Source: Asanoa ishikariensis (GTDB lineage: Bacteria; Actinomycetota; Actinomycetes; Mycobacteriales; Micromonosporaceae). Taken from it: 64,000 nt of DNA. Under the pieces are notes generated by a model that saw nothing but the letters and a program-made list of their open reading frames with translations, made no database searches and was not told the origin of the DNA. This document shows, one piece after another, positions 32,461 to 40,325 of the stretch (the stretch's first letter is position 1; the number at the start of each line of letters is the position of its first letter). The translations under genes and the position numbers were made by a program. The DNA is taken from assembly GCF_900107455.1 (NCBI RefSeq), contig NZ_FNQB01000003.1:620001-684000 (forward strand), read 5' to 3'.

Positions 32461-33237
32461 ATGACCGCGGCGTTGTACGCGGAGTGGACGAAGCTGCGTA
32501 CCGTCGCCGGCCCGTTCTGGCTCGTCGCCCTGGCGGCGGTGCTGACCACGGCGCTGAGCGCGGCGGCGGCCGGCGCGGTGACCTGCGCGGGAGCCGGCTG
32601 CGGGGTGGACGCGCCGATGGTCGCACTGACCGGGGTGCAGCTCGGCCAGGCGGTCGTGGCGGTGCTCGCGGTCATGGTGGTCGGCGACGAGTACCGGACC
32701 GGGATGATCCGCACGACGCTGGCCGCGACGCCGTCCCGGGCGGTCCTGCTGGGTGCCAAGAGCGTGGTGGTCGCCGGCGCGACGCTCGCCGCGGCGGTGC
32801 CCGGCGTGCTCGGCGCCTGGCTGGCCGGGCGGCTGATCATGCCGGGGCGGGGTTTCACGGCGGCGCACGGCTACGCGCCGCTGTCGCTGACCGACGGCGG
32901 GACGCTGCGGGCGTTCGCCGGCGCAGCGCTCTACCTGACGCTGGTCGCGCTGCTCAGCCTCGGCATCGCGGCGGCGGTGCGCGACGCCCCGACGGGGGTC
33001 GGCGTCGTGCTCGGCGTGCTCTACCTGGCACCGATCCTCGTCGCGGTGGTCTCCGATCCGGACTGGGAGCGCCGGCTGCGGCAGATCATGCCGAGCGACG
33101 CCGGCTCGGCCATCCTGCACACGATCGACCTGCCGGCCCTGCCGATCGGACCGTGGCCGGGCCTCGGTGTGCTGGCCCTGTGGTCGGCGGGCGCGCTGCT
33201 GCTCGGCGGCCTGCTACTGCGGCTTCGCGACGCGTAA
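32461..33237 (+). CDS. ABC-2 type permease
   Basis: This 258-residue second permease of the exporter has about six hydrophobic segments. The same EYRTGMIRTTLAATPSRAVLLGAKSVV motif as its partner follows TM2, and it starts with the family N-terminus ALYAEWTKLRTVAGPFWL. It has a short extracellular loop with two Cys (TCAGAGCG) instead of the partner's large domain. AGGGAGG sits 6 bases before the ATG. The C-terminus overlaps the end of the convergent surface-protein gene by 24 bases. The two permeases form a heterodimer with the ATPase; the substrate is unknown. Confidence 0.9.
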   Translation: MTAALYAEWTKLRTVAGPFWLVALAAVLTTALSAAAAGAVTCAGAGCGVDAPMVALTGVQLGQAVVAVLAVMVVGDEYRTGMIRTTLAATPSRAVLLGAKSVVVAGATLAAAVPGVLGAWLAGRLIMPGRGFTAAHGYAPLSLTDGGTLRAFAGAALYLTLVALLSLGIAAAVRDAPTGVGVVLGVLYLAPILVAVVSDPDWERRLRQIMPSDAGSAILHTIDLPALPIGPWPGLGVLALWSAGALLLGGLLLRLRDA

Positions 33238-33708
33238 CCGGCGGATGCGGTGGAGGAGGCCGGCGCCGAGCGCGAGCAGCGCGGCGCCGGCCACCGCCAG
33301 CGGTGTGTTGGGTGAGTCGCCCGTCGTGGCAAGCTCCGGCGGATCGACCGGCGGGCCGCCCGGGCCGACCTGGAGGCCGCGCAGGGGCGTCGTCTCGGCG
33401 TGGCCGTCGGCGTCGGTGCCGGCGGCGTTGAGCGTCCACGCACCCGGACGCAGGCCGGTCAGCTCGCACGACCAGGTGCCGCCGGCGCCGACCGGTGCGT
33501 CGCAGGACGCCACGTCGATCTCCGGGCCGCTGCCGGTGGCGCCGGTGACCACGACGGTCGTGCCGGGCCGCGCGTCACCGCCGGACACCGCCAAAGTCGG
33601 CCCGGACGGAGTCGCGGTGGTGATCTCGACGGCGCTCGCGGCGGCGCCGGTCAGGGCGAGCGTGAGCGCGGCGGAACCGATGCCGATCGCCGTACGCAGC
33701 AGGATCAT
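33214..33708 (-). CDS. LAXTG-anchored cell-surface protein (sortase E substrate)
   Basis: This 164-residue exported protein has a signal peptide (residues 1-26, ending ASA), an Ig-like beta region (ARPGTTVVVTGATGSGPEIDVASC, GAWTLNAAGTDADGH) and a C-terminal sorting signal: ELATTG, a hydrophobic helix (LAVAGAALLALGAGLL) and a basic tail (HRIRRLRVAK). LAXTG is the motif preferred by class E sortases, and the sortase gene directly upstream overlaps it by 4 bases. The ATG at 33708 is chosen because GGAGGGGAG precedes it. Two Cys (SCDAP, WSCEL) may form a disulfide. It is probably a minor wall-anchored structural protein. Confidence 0.85.
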   Translation of the reverse strand: MILLRTAIGIGSAALTLALTGAAASAVEITTATPSGPTLAVSGGDARPGTTVVVTGATGSGPEIDVASCDAPVGAGGTWSCELTGLRPGAWTLNAAGTDADGHAETTPLRGLQVGPGGPPVDPPELATTGDSPNTPLAVAGAALLALGAGLLHRIRRLRVAKPQ

Positions 33709-34277
33709 GTCGTGGGCTCCCCTCCAGGGAAAAGCAGGGCGGCGTGGACGACGAGGCGCCGCGCGTCGGACCATTTCGGCTCGCAGGTGGTCAGCGTGAG
33801 GACCGCTGACGTGGCGGTGGCGCGGGGTTCGCCCGGCACCGGCGCGAGGACCTCGACGGCGGTCGGTGCGACGACCCGCGACCCGGTGACGGTGTACGTG
33901 AAGGTGCGCGGCCCGTATTCGACGACCACCTCGTCACCCCGTGCGAGCCGGTCCAGGTCCCAGAACAGCCCCCGCACGCGGTGTCCGGCGACGGCGAAGT
34001 TGCCGACCTGGCCCGGCGGTGCTGTCTGCGGGTAGTGGCCGGGCGCGTCCGCGATCGACGCCGCGTCGACACCTTCCACGACCGTCCACCGCGCGCCCAG
34101 GCGCGGGATGCCGAGCGTGGCGATCGGGGTGCCGGGCCCCGGCCGCGCGGACGGAGAGGCGGTGTCGCGCTGCGCGGGTGCGACGGCCGGGCCCAACCAC
34201 GCCGGGACGACGGCCGCCGCGAGCAGGACGAGACCCGCGCCCAGCGAGGCCCTGCCTGTCCACCGGCCGGCGCTCAC
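33705..34277 (-). CDS. Class E sortase
   Basis: This 190-residue sortase has an N-terminal membrane anchor (LGAGLVLLAAAVVPAWLG) and the sortase barrel: catalytic His in FAVAGHRVRG, Cys in LTLTTCEPKW and Arg in SDARRLVVHA. The TLTTCxP pattern marks class E enzymes, which attach LAXTG proteins to the actinomycete cell wall. The overlapping downstream gene encodes exactly such a substrate, a dedicated pair. The start is GTG at 34277 and no strong ribosome site is visible. Confidence 0.92.
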   Translation of the reverse strand: MSAGRWTGRASLGAGLVLLAAAVVPAWLGPAVAPAQRDTASPSARPGPGTPIATLGIPRLGARWTVVEGVDAASIADAPGHYPQTAPPGQVGNFAVAGHRVRGLFWDLDRLARGDEVVVEYGPRTFTYTVTGSRVVAPTAVEVLAPVPGEPRATATSAVLTLTTCEPKWSDARRLVVHAALLFPGGEPTT

Positions 34278-34326
34278 ACAATGGACGATAGGCAGGAAAC
34301 GGCGCGAATCTGGCCAGAACGGTAAT

Positions 34327-35355
34327 TCAGCCGAGCCCGATCGCCTGATCCGCGGTGACCGGGGCGAGCGCCTTCCAGGCGGCGGTGTCGAGGACCCGGG
34401 TTCGCTCGGCGAGGCGGCCCAGGGCCGCGAGGGCCGCGTCGCCCGGCTCGCCGCCGCTGTAACCGACGAAGGCCACCAACCCCGGCGCCGGCTCCCACGC
34501 GAGCGTCGCGCTGCCGCCCGCGACGCCCGACAGCACGGCCGGTTGCCCGTCGACCGTGCCCCCGTCTCGGGTGGCTTCGGTGTAGAGCTGGTCCTCGAAC
34601 CATCCGCCGCTGGTCACACCGGTGTAGACCAGCGCGCCCAGGGTGTCCTGCTCGCCGACGTCCGCGCCGCCGTAGCGGAGCTCGTGCAGGGACGGTGCCC
34701 GGTAGGGCCCGCTGGCCACCACCGTGAACCCGGCGGGCGCGTCCACGACCGGACGGCCGTCGACCACGCGGGTGAGCGCGGCGAGCTTGACCAGCTCGGC
34801 GTCGCTCAGGTCGCCCCGGACGCGGGCGTGCTTGCGGGCGACCGGCCACGTGACCACGCCGCTCGCCGCTCGCGCCCCGACGCCGCCCACCGCGACAGCG
34901 CGGCCCGACCGCAGCGGTGCGGCGGGGAAGGTCACCACCGCGCTCTGGCGGCCGAGCGAGCCACCGGGTCCGCGCACGACGACCGCCCACGGCCCGTCGA
35001 TTGCCGTGCGGTCACAGCGGTCGAGGCCGGACCCGGCGCTGGTGGCCTGGTCGATGCGCAGCCCCGCGACCGAGACGCGGGGCGCCGGGCGCTGTCCCCA
35101 GCCGACGGCGAGGCAGGGCGGGCCGGGATGCTCAGGCGCGCTCGGCGCCGACGTCACGGTCGGGCTCGCGGCAGGAGTCGCGCTCGGGCTCGCGGCGGAC
35201 GTCGTCGGTGGCGGTCCCGGCCCGTCGCGGAAAGCCAGCACGGTCACCGCGCCCAGGGCGACGGCGACCAGGACGGCCACCACGACCCAGCGCGTCGGCC
35301 GCCGGGGCCGGTCGTCCGGACGACCGAAGCTGATGACGTCTGGCACGCCGTCCAT
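34327..35355 (-). CDS. Membrane-anchored protein of unknown function
   Basis: This 342-residue protein has a short cytoplasmic N-terminus, one membrane helix (residues 23-42, WVVVAVLVAVALGAVTVLAF), a Ser/Thr/Pro-rich spacer (50-75) and a large extracellular domain. The domain has Cys pairs (PPCLAVGW, DRCDRT) and a repeated Gly-rich beta pattern. I recognise no catalytic motif. Its topology and position next to a sortase and a surface protein suggest a cell-envelope role. The nearest gene upstream is the TIGR04222 membrane protein on the same strand, 9 bases away, probably in one unit. Confidence 0.7.
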   Translation of the reverse strand: MDGVPDVISFGRPDDRPRRPTRWVVVAVLVAVALGAVTVLAFRDGPGPPPTTSAASPSATPAASPTVTSAPSAPEHPGPPCLAVGWGQRPAPRVSVAGLRIDQATSAGSGLDRCDRTAIDGPWAVVVRGPGGSLGRQSAVVTFPAAPLRSGRAVAVGGVGARAASGVVTWPVARKHARVRGDLSDAELVKLAALTRVVDGRPVVDAPAGFTVVASGPYRAPSLHELRYGGADVGEQDTLGALVYTGVTSGGWFEDQLYTEATRDGGTVDGQPAVLSGVAGGSATLAWEPAPGLVAFVGYSGGEPGDAALAALGRLAERTRVLDTAAWKALAPVTADQAIGLG

Positions 35356-35363
35356 TGTCGGCG

Positions 35364-36152
35364 CTACTCGCCTCCGTCACCACAGCCGTCGTCGCCGCAC
35401 CCGCCGTCGGCGTCGCCACTGCCACCGCCGGCCGCCACCGGCCAGGGCCGCTGGTGCCTGGGAACGGGGTCGAGGAGGCGCCGCGCGAACTCCTTGTCGA
35501 TCGCGCGCAGCGCGGTCGCGCCGTAAAGCGCGACCGCCAGCCCCGCGGACGCCGGGGTCACGCCCGTCCACGACGCCTGGCGCCACGGATGCAGGTCCGG
35601 GCGGGCGGTGCGCACCGAACGGACCACGACCTCGCCGGCGAAGTCGCGCCGGGTCGGCCGGACCAGCAGCGCGTACGCGGGCACCAGCGCGACGAACGCC
35701 CACCACGGTGCGGCAGCGGACGCGAGACCGGCCGCCACCGCCGCGACCGCGAGCGTCGCGAGCCCGTGCGCCGGGACGGCGCGCAGCGTGCCGGTGAGCC
35801 CGAGGTCGTCCGCGTGCTCGGCGACCTTCTGGGCCGCCATCCGGGCCTCGATCGAGTCGCGGATCGGCGGCCAGCGCCACCCTCGCCCGAACACCCTGGC
35901 CATCGTCCGCTCCACATCGGACACGGCTGGGCCGGGGTCGAAGCGGAAGCCGGTGCCGGTCGGGAGCACGTCGATCGCGCCGGCGACCCGGGCGGCCCCG
36001 ATCGCGGCCAGCGCCACGCGCCGCCGCCCGCCGACCAGGTGGGCGATCACCGGATAGTCGGGTGGCGTGGCGGACCGCACCGGGTGCCGCGGCGCGAGCC
36101 AGCGGATCAACAGCCGCGCGGCCAGCAACGCCAGGGCGAGCAACGCGTACAT
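35364..36152 (-). CDS. TIGR04222-type membrane protein with Cys/Gly tail
   Basis: This 262-residue protein fits the TIGR04222 family: an N-terminal membrane segment (MYALLALALLAARLLIRWL), a middle domain (PPDYPVIAHLVGGRRRVALAAIGAARVAGAI, DPGPAVSDVERTM), two further hydrophobic segments near 150-180, and a C-terminal tail (GGGSGDADGGCGDDGCGDGGE). The family tail usually ends in repeated Gly-Gly-Cys units; here Asp replaces many Gly. Function is unknown. The ATG at 36152 is chosen because it begins the first helix. Confidence 0.8.
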   Translation of the reverse strand: MYALLALALLAARLLIRWLAPRHPVRSATPPDYPVIAHLVGGRRRVALAAIGAARVAGAIDVLPTGTGFRFDPGPAVSDVERTMARVFGRGWRWPPIRDSIEARMAAQKVAEHADDLGLTGTLRAVPAHGLATLAVAAVAAGLASAAAPWWAFVALVPAYALLVRPTRRDFAGEVVVRSVRTARPDLHPWRQASWTGVTPASAGLAVALYGATALRAIDKEFARRLLDPVPRHQRPWPVAAGGGSGDADGGCGDDGCGDGGE

Positions 36153-36181
36153 GGAGCCAGCATGGTCCCCATGCGCAAGCG

Positions 36182-36829
36182 TCAGCGCAGCGCGGACCGC
36201 GTGGTGGGCGCGAGCCGCAGCAACTCGACCGGTCCGGCCAGACCGGACGTGTCGAGGCCGGCCACCCGCTCGGCGAACGCGTCGACGTCGCCCGCGTCGA
36301 CGCGGGCGAACCACACGAAGACGTCCTCCCCTTCCCGCACCGGCAGCGCGGGGAAGGTGTTGGGCTCGTGGCTCGTCTGGCTGGTGCCGAGCAGGGTGGC
36401 CCCGAGCCCCGGCCGGACCACGCGGTCGAAGTGGTCGGCGTAGTCGGTGTGGGCGAGTGGGCACAGCCCCGCCACCACGATCCGGCCCGGCCGGAGTGGG
36501 GCGTCGCGGGGCTCGTACCCCGTGAAAGGCTCGATCGCCCGCATCAGCAGCACGTTGTCGGAGTCCAGCATGGTCGCGTTGGCGGCGTCGCGGTGCTCCT
36601 TCCAGACGGGTCCCGAGTAGAACCCGGTGAGAGCCGCCTGTCGCACGGCCATCGAGGAGAACTCGCGCACCCAGACGAAGCGGTCGGGGCGGTCGAGGTC
36701 GCGGAACTGGCCGACGACCCGCATCCCCTCGGCCTCCTGCGACTCGACGAAGTTGGCGTCGAAGAGCGTGATGAGGGTGTCCCGGCCGCCGGGCACAAGG
36801 GTGTACTGCCGAAGCTCCACGATTGTCAC
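36182..36829 (-). CDS. NIPSNAP-family protein
   Basis: This 215-residue protein carries two ferredoxin-like halves of the NIPSNAP/dimeric alpha-beta barrel type: IVELRQYTLVPGGRDTLITLFDANFVE at residues 3-29 and a second, weaker repeat from about 115 (VVAGLCPLAHTDYADHFDRVVRP). WVREFSSMAVRQAALTGFYSGPVWKEHR is a typical NIPSNAP stretch. Members act as monooxygenase-like or stress-related proteins, with no defined reaction. The gene is close to TIGR04222 on the same strand; a shared role is not evident. Confidence 0.85.
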   Translation of the reverse strand: MTIVELRQYTLVPGGRDTLITLFDANFVESQEAEGMRVVGQFRDLDRPDRFVWVREFSSMAVRQAALTGFYSGPVWKEHRDAANATMLDSDNVLLMRAIEPFTGYEPRDAPLRPGRIVVAGLCPLAHTDYADHFDRVVRPGLGATLLGTSQTSHEPNTFPALPVREGEDVFVWFARVDAGDVDAFAERVAGLDTSGLAGPVELLRLAPTTRSALR

Positions 36830-36848
36830 TCTGGCGATCCTGCCATGA

Positions 36849-37787
36849 TCATCCGACCGTCCGCTGCCCGCATTCGCTGCAGCGGGTGCGCCGCCGGCGG
36901 CCCGACAGCCACAGGCTGGCCGGGACGGCGGCGACCGCGACCACCATCGACACGACCGCGGTCAGGGCGGCGGCAGAGAACTTCGGCCACTGCTGCGGGC
37001 CCGACTCGCTCAACCGGGTCAGAGCCAGCAGCAGGATCGGACCGAGCAGGAGCACGAACGGCCACCAGCCTCGGGTGTCGCCGCGCGCGGTGAAGACGAC
37101 ACCAGCCACGGCCACGGCCGACGCGAGACCCAGCGCCACGAGCGCCAGCACGTCGAGCAGGTTGTAGTAGAAGAAGTCCGTCCGGACCAGCACAGCGATC
37201 CCCGCGGCGGCAAGGCCGACGACGGCGGGCTCGTAGCTCACCCGCCGGGCGGGCAGGAACAGGGCCAGGAGGCCGAGGGCGACCTGCGGAAGGAGCACGA
37301 ACAACGGCGGCCGGGCGTACGGCGTCAGCACCGAGGCCGGGATCGTCGCGACGGTGGCCAGGAGAGCCAGCAGCACCACCGGGCGCCCCCGGCCGAGCAG
37401 GGCCGCGACCGACGCCAGCAACCAGACGATCCACGCCACCGCGCCGAGCGTCGCGAACGGGCCGGCCGACGTCCAGAACACGCCCACCGGAATGGTGACC
37501 GTCTCCGCGGCGACGAGCCACACAGCGGCCAGCGCCGTCGCGGCCGACAACGCCAGGGTCGCGGCGAACGGCAGCGCGTCGGCCAGGCCGTGTGCGTGCC
37601 GGGCACGCAGGTGTTGGCGGGCGCCACCCGAGGCCAGGTCCACGACGTCGGCCCGGCTGGGCCGGCGCTGGCCTGGCCTGGCCAGGTCGAGGTAGGTGTC
37701 GACGATCTCGTCGCCGCGCTCGGCCCGGTAGTCCGCGGGGTAGAAGCGCAGCAGCGACCGATAGCGGTCGCCCAGTTGGCGGGTCAT
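36849..37787 (-). CDS. PadR-linked polytopic membrane protein
   Basis: This 312-residue membrane protein has about eight hydrophobic segments. The N-terminal helix RYRSLLRFYPADYRAERGDEIVDTYLDLA is the cytoplasmic prefix common to membrane proteins encoded with PadR regulators. The C-terminus has a small Cys pair (RCSECGQRT) that might bind metal. The start overlaps the PadR gene's stop by 4 bases, so the regulator controls it directly. It may work as an exporter or stress sensor; no transporter motif is recognised. Confidence 0.8.
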   Translation of the reverse strand: MTRQLGDRYRSLLRFYPADYRAERGDEIVDTYLDLARPGQRRPSRADVVDLASGGARQHLRARHAHGLADALPFAATLALSAATALAAVWLVAAETVTIPVGVFWTSAGPFATLGAVAWIVWLLASVAALLGRGRPVVLLALLATVATIPASVLTPYARPPLFVLLPQVALGLLALFLPARRVSYEPAVVGLAAAGIAVLVRTDFFYYNLLDVLALVALGLASAVAVAGVVFTARGDTRGWWPFVLLLGPILLLALTRLSESGPQQWPKFSAAALTAVVSMVVAVAAVPASLWLSGRRRRTRCSECGQRTVG

Positions 37788-38113
37788 GCGACGGCCGGAC
37801 GCTGGGTGGCCCGCGCGGACAGGCGCGCCTGCGCGGCCCGCACGGTGTGGCTCAGGCGCTCGACCTCGGCGCCGAGCGCGGTCTCGCCGCGGTCGGTGAG
37901 CCGGTAGTAGCGCCGCGCCCGGCCGTCGACGATCTCCTCGCGGTCCCGCTCGACCAGGCCGTCGTCGGCGAGCCGGTCGAGCGCACCGTAGAGCGTGCCC
38001 GGCCGCAGCTCGACCCGCCCGCCGGACAGCTCCGCGACCTCGGTGATCAGCCCGTATCCGTGCATCGGCGCGCGCGCGAGCGCCGTGAGAATCAGGAACG
38101 TCGGTTCACGCAT
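37784..38113 (-). CDS. PadR-family transcriptional regulator
   Basis: This 109-residue PadR repressor has the family pattern MREPTFLILTALARAPMHGYGLITEV, winged HTH GGRVELRPGTLYGALDRLADDGLVERD, wing RRYYRLTDRGETAL and a C-terminal dimerisation helix. The ATG at 38113 is preferred: the family begins here and a plausible -35/-10 (TTGCGA, 16 bases, GATACG) would give a leaderless transcript. An in-frame GTG at 38134 is the alternative. A perfect inverted repeat at 38139-38159 just upstream is the probable operator, so it autoregulates together with the membrane protein. Confidence 0.92.
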   Translation of the reverse strand: MREPTFLILTALARAPMHGYGLITEVAELSGGRVELRPGTLYGALDRLADDGLVERDREEIVDGRARRYYRLTDRGETALGAEVERLSHTVRAAQARLSARATQRPAVA

Positions 38114-38138
38114 GCCCGTCAACGTATCGGACACGAGG

Positions 38139-38159
38139 ATATCTTCGCAACGAAGATAT
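38139..38159. promoter_or_regulatory. PadR operator
   Basis: The arms ATATCTTCG (38139-38147) and CGAAGATAT (38151-38159) form a perfect inverted repeat around CAA, of the type bound by PadR proteins. It overlaps the presumed promoter of the PadR gene. Confidence 0.75.
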
Positions 38160-38164
38160 GTTCG

Positions 38165-38887
38165 TCAGCGTAGCGCGATGTCCGTCAGGTCGACGGTGAT
38201 CGGGGTCCAGGACAGGTCCGGCGTGCGGTCGTCGTTCCGGAGCTGGATGTGCCGCCGCGTCGGAATCGGGACGCCGTCGACGACCCGGTGCTCGCGGATG
38301 TAGTGCGCGACGGGCGTGCTCCCGTTGACGTCGGGTGCGTAGTCCATCCGGCGCAGCAGCCCGGCCTCGTCGTAGTAGTAGAGCTGGGTCGCGTTGTGCG
38401 TGTGGATCGTCTCGGGGTAGCTGACCCGCAGCACCCGCCAGGTCTCGTCGCCCTCGGTCCACGGCTCGACCTCGTGGGCTTCGACGCCCGCCCAGGTGAA
38501 CAGGTAGGGCTCGACCAGGTAGTGCCAGGTGGCGTACGCGCGGAAGTAGCCGATCTGGGCCAGGCTCCACGGCGTCTCCGGGGTGAAGCCGGCGAAGGTC
38601 GAGCGGGGGCTCTCGAGCTTCTCGACGACGGCGCCGTCGCGGTCGGTGATCGTGAGGCGGTCGGCCGCGCGGTCGAAGACGAGCTCGAGGCCGGTGGCGT
38701 CGTCGCGGTGGCGGATCCACTCGTCCTGCAGGTTCGCCTCGACGAGGCTCGTACCCGCGAAGTCGGCGTGGCCCTTGAACTCCCAGAACGGGCCGCCATA
38801 GGTGATGCGGGCGGTGAACGTGGTGAGGTTCCGCCAGCGGTCGAGCCCACCGTGGGCGTCGAGCACGCGGCCGAGCAGTGCGTCCAT
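38165..38887 (-). CDS. Conserved protein of unknown function next to HxlR regulator
   Basis: This 240-residue soluble protein is rich in beta strands and aromatic residues (FTARITYGGPFWEFKGHADFAG, LFTWAGVEAHEVEPW, QLYYYDEAGLLRRMDY). The pattern suggests a LolA/LppX-like or lipocalin-like half-barrel that binds a hydrophobic ligand, but there is no signal peptide. I do not recognise a named family. It is divergent from the HxlR-type regulator across 71 bases with a palindromic operator, so it is probably the regulator's main target. Confidence 0.7.
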   Translation of the reverse strand: MDALLGRVLDAHGGLDRWRNLTTFTARITYGGPFWEFKGHADFAGTSLVEANLQDEWIRHRDDATGLELVFDRAADRLTITDRDGAVVEKLESPRSTFAGFTPETPWSLAQIGYFRAYATWHYLVEPYLFTWAGVEAHEVEPWTEGDETWRVLRVSYPETIHTHNATQLYYYDEAGLLRRMDYAPDVNGSTPVAHYIREHRVVDGVPIPTRRHIQLRNDDRTPDLSWTPITVDLTDIALR

Positions 38888-38894
38888 GTGTCAC

Positions 38895-38907
38895 TCCTAA
38901 TTTAGGA
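38895..38907. promoter_or_regulatory. Palindromic operator between the HxlR gene and its divergent target
   Basis: TCCTAA and TTAGGA flank a single T in the divergent promoter. A second pair, GTGTCAC (38888-38894) and GTGACAC (38917-38923), brackets it. Both are candidates for HxlR binding. Confidence 0.55.
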
Positions 38908-38958
38908 CCAGTGAGTGTGACACTAGCACTGGACGGTGCGGGTTCGTACACTTGATCC

Positions 38959-39597
38959 ATGTCACAGCGCAGCTACGAGGACGAATGCGGCACCGCCCTG
39001 GCCCTCGACGTGGTCGGCGAGCGGTGGGCGTTGCTGGTGGTGCGCGAGTTGGTCTTCGGCCCCAAGCGGTTCCGCGACCTGCGCGCCGGCCTGCCCAAGG
39101 CCAGCCAGAACGTGCTCAGCCAGCGGCTGCGCGAGCTGGAGGACAGTGGCGTGGTGCGCAAGGTCGAGCTCGGCCCGCCGGTCAGCGCCTCGGCCTACGA
39201 GCTGACCGACCGGGGCCGCGCGCTGGAGCCCGTGCTGATCGAGCTCAGCCGGTGGGGCGCCAACGCGCCGGGCGGGCACGGCCCGGAGATGAGCACCGAC
39301 GCGTTCATGCTGCTGCTCAAGGCGCTGCGCCGGCCGTCGCCGGAGCCGCCGGCGGTCCGGCTGCTGGTGGGCGCCGACGCGTTCGACGTCGTGCTGGCGG
39401 CCGACTCGGTCAGCGTGACCCGCGGCGCGCACGCCGACGTGGACGCGACCGTCCGGGCCGACGTACCCACGTTGTGGCGGTTGGTCTTCACCGACCTGAC
39501 CGTGCCGACCGCGATCGCCGCCGGCGACCTGGAGCTGACCGGCGACCGCACCGCCGCGGAACGCTTCTTCCGGAGCTTCGGTCTCAGCGGCCCGTAG
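38959..39597 (+). CDS. HxlR-family regulator with SCP2-like C-terminal domain
   Basis: This 212-residue regulator has an N-terminal HxlR winged HTH (residues 10-95: ALDVVGERWALLVVRELVFGPKRFRDLRAGL, NVLSQRLRELEDSGVV, YELTDRGRALEPVL). The C-terminal 100 residues resemble a sterol-carrier-protein-2-like ligand pocket (VDATVRADVPTLWRLVFTDLTVPTAIAAGDLELTGD). It probably senses a hydrophobic ligand. It is divergent from the unknown protein at 38165-38887 and overlaps the M15 peptidase gene tail-to-tail by 14 bases. Confidence 0.9.
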   Translation: MSQRSYEDECGTALALDVVGERWALLVVRELVFGPKRFRDLRAGLPKASQNVLSQRLRELEDSGVVRKVELGPPVSASAYELTDRGRALEPVLIELSRWGANAPGGHGPEMSTDAFMLLLKALRRPSPEPPAVRLLVGADAFDVVLAADSVSVTRGAHADVDATVRADVPTLWRLVFTDLTVPTAIAAGDLELTGDRTAAERFFRSFGLSGP

Positions 39598-40297
39598 TGC
39601 TGAAGTGCTGGTAGTCCGGGTTCGCGCCGCCGACGTTCCACTTCCAGCCGACCGCGGCGAACGCCTTGACCAGCACGCCGCCCTTGACTGCCATGCCCGG
39701 GCGGTACGGCGAGCGGTCGACGAACTCGCGGCCCTCGGGCGGCAGGACGTCGTCGCCGAACAGGTACGGGTTCTCCACCGGGTTGACGTCGATCGCCTTC
39801 CCGTACGCGTGCACCGACCAGGACGGCTTCCCTGACGACACCGCGTTGCGGCAGTTGAACGCCGACGTGTTGTCCGCCGCCATGGACTTGTCGTCGCTGC
39901 CGCCGTACTCGCTGACCGGTCGCAGGCTCCTGATCGGGAAGCGCTTGGCGAACAGCGTGCGGAAGGCCGAGGTCACGTCGGCCGCCACGTCCTTGTGCAC
40001 GACGATCGCGCCGGAGTGCGGCTCGTCGTCGAAGCCCCAGTAGCTCAGCCGCAGCAGGCGCAGGCTCGCCGGGCCGACCGGGCAGCCGGCCTTCCAGCTC
40101 GCGCCGAGGTCGGCGGCGGTGACCTTCTCGGTGGCGGCGGAAAAAGAGGGAGCCTTCGATGACGGGGACGGCGCCGGCGCCGATTGGGTGGTCGGCGGCG
40201 GTGACCACGCGGCGAATTCGGCCGGTTGCCCAGCGCAGCCCGTGATCGCCAGGGCCACCGCCAGGACTGCCAACCGGTAGGGTTTCGACCGCACCAT
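39584..40297 (-). CDS. M15-family D-Ala-D-Ala carboxypeptidase-like lipoprotein
   Basis: This 237-residue predicted lipoprotein has a signal and lipobox AITGC near residue 21, a Pro/Ser-rich spacer, and a VanY/M15_4-type peptidase domain. Metal-ligand motifs are SVHAYGKAIDVNPVENPY (His and Asp) and the C-terminal DYQHFSTTG His; TSAFNCR precedes. It likely trims peptidoglycan stems outside the membrane. The ATG at 40297 is used because it begins the signal. It is divergent by 28 bases from an L,D-transpeptidase-like lipoprotein gene, a cell-wall remodelling pair. Confidence 0.85.
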   Translation of the reverse strand: MVRSKPYRLAVLAVALAITGCAGQPAEFAAWSPPPTTQSAPAPSPSSKAPSFSAATEKVTAADLGASWKAGCPVGPASLRLLRLSYWGFDDEPHSGAIVVHKDVAADVTSAFRTLFAKRFPIRSLRPVSEYGGSDDKSMAADNTSAFNCRNAVSSGKPSWSVHAYGKAIDVNPVENPYLFGDDVLPPEGREFVDRSPYRPGMAVKGGVLVKAFAAVGWKWNVGGANPDYQHFSTTGR

Positions 40298-40325
40298 CGT
40301 CCATACGATACGGATCGGGGTTCGC

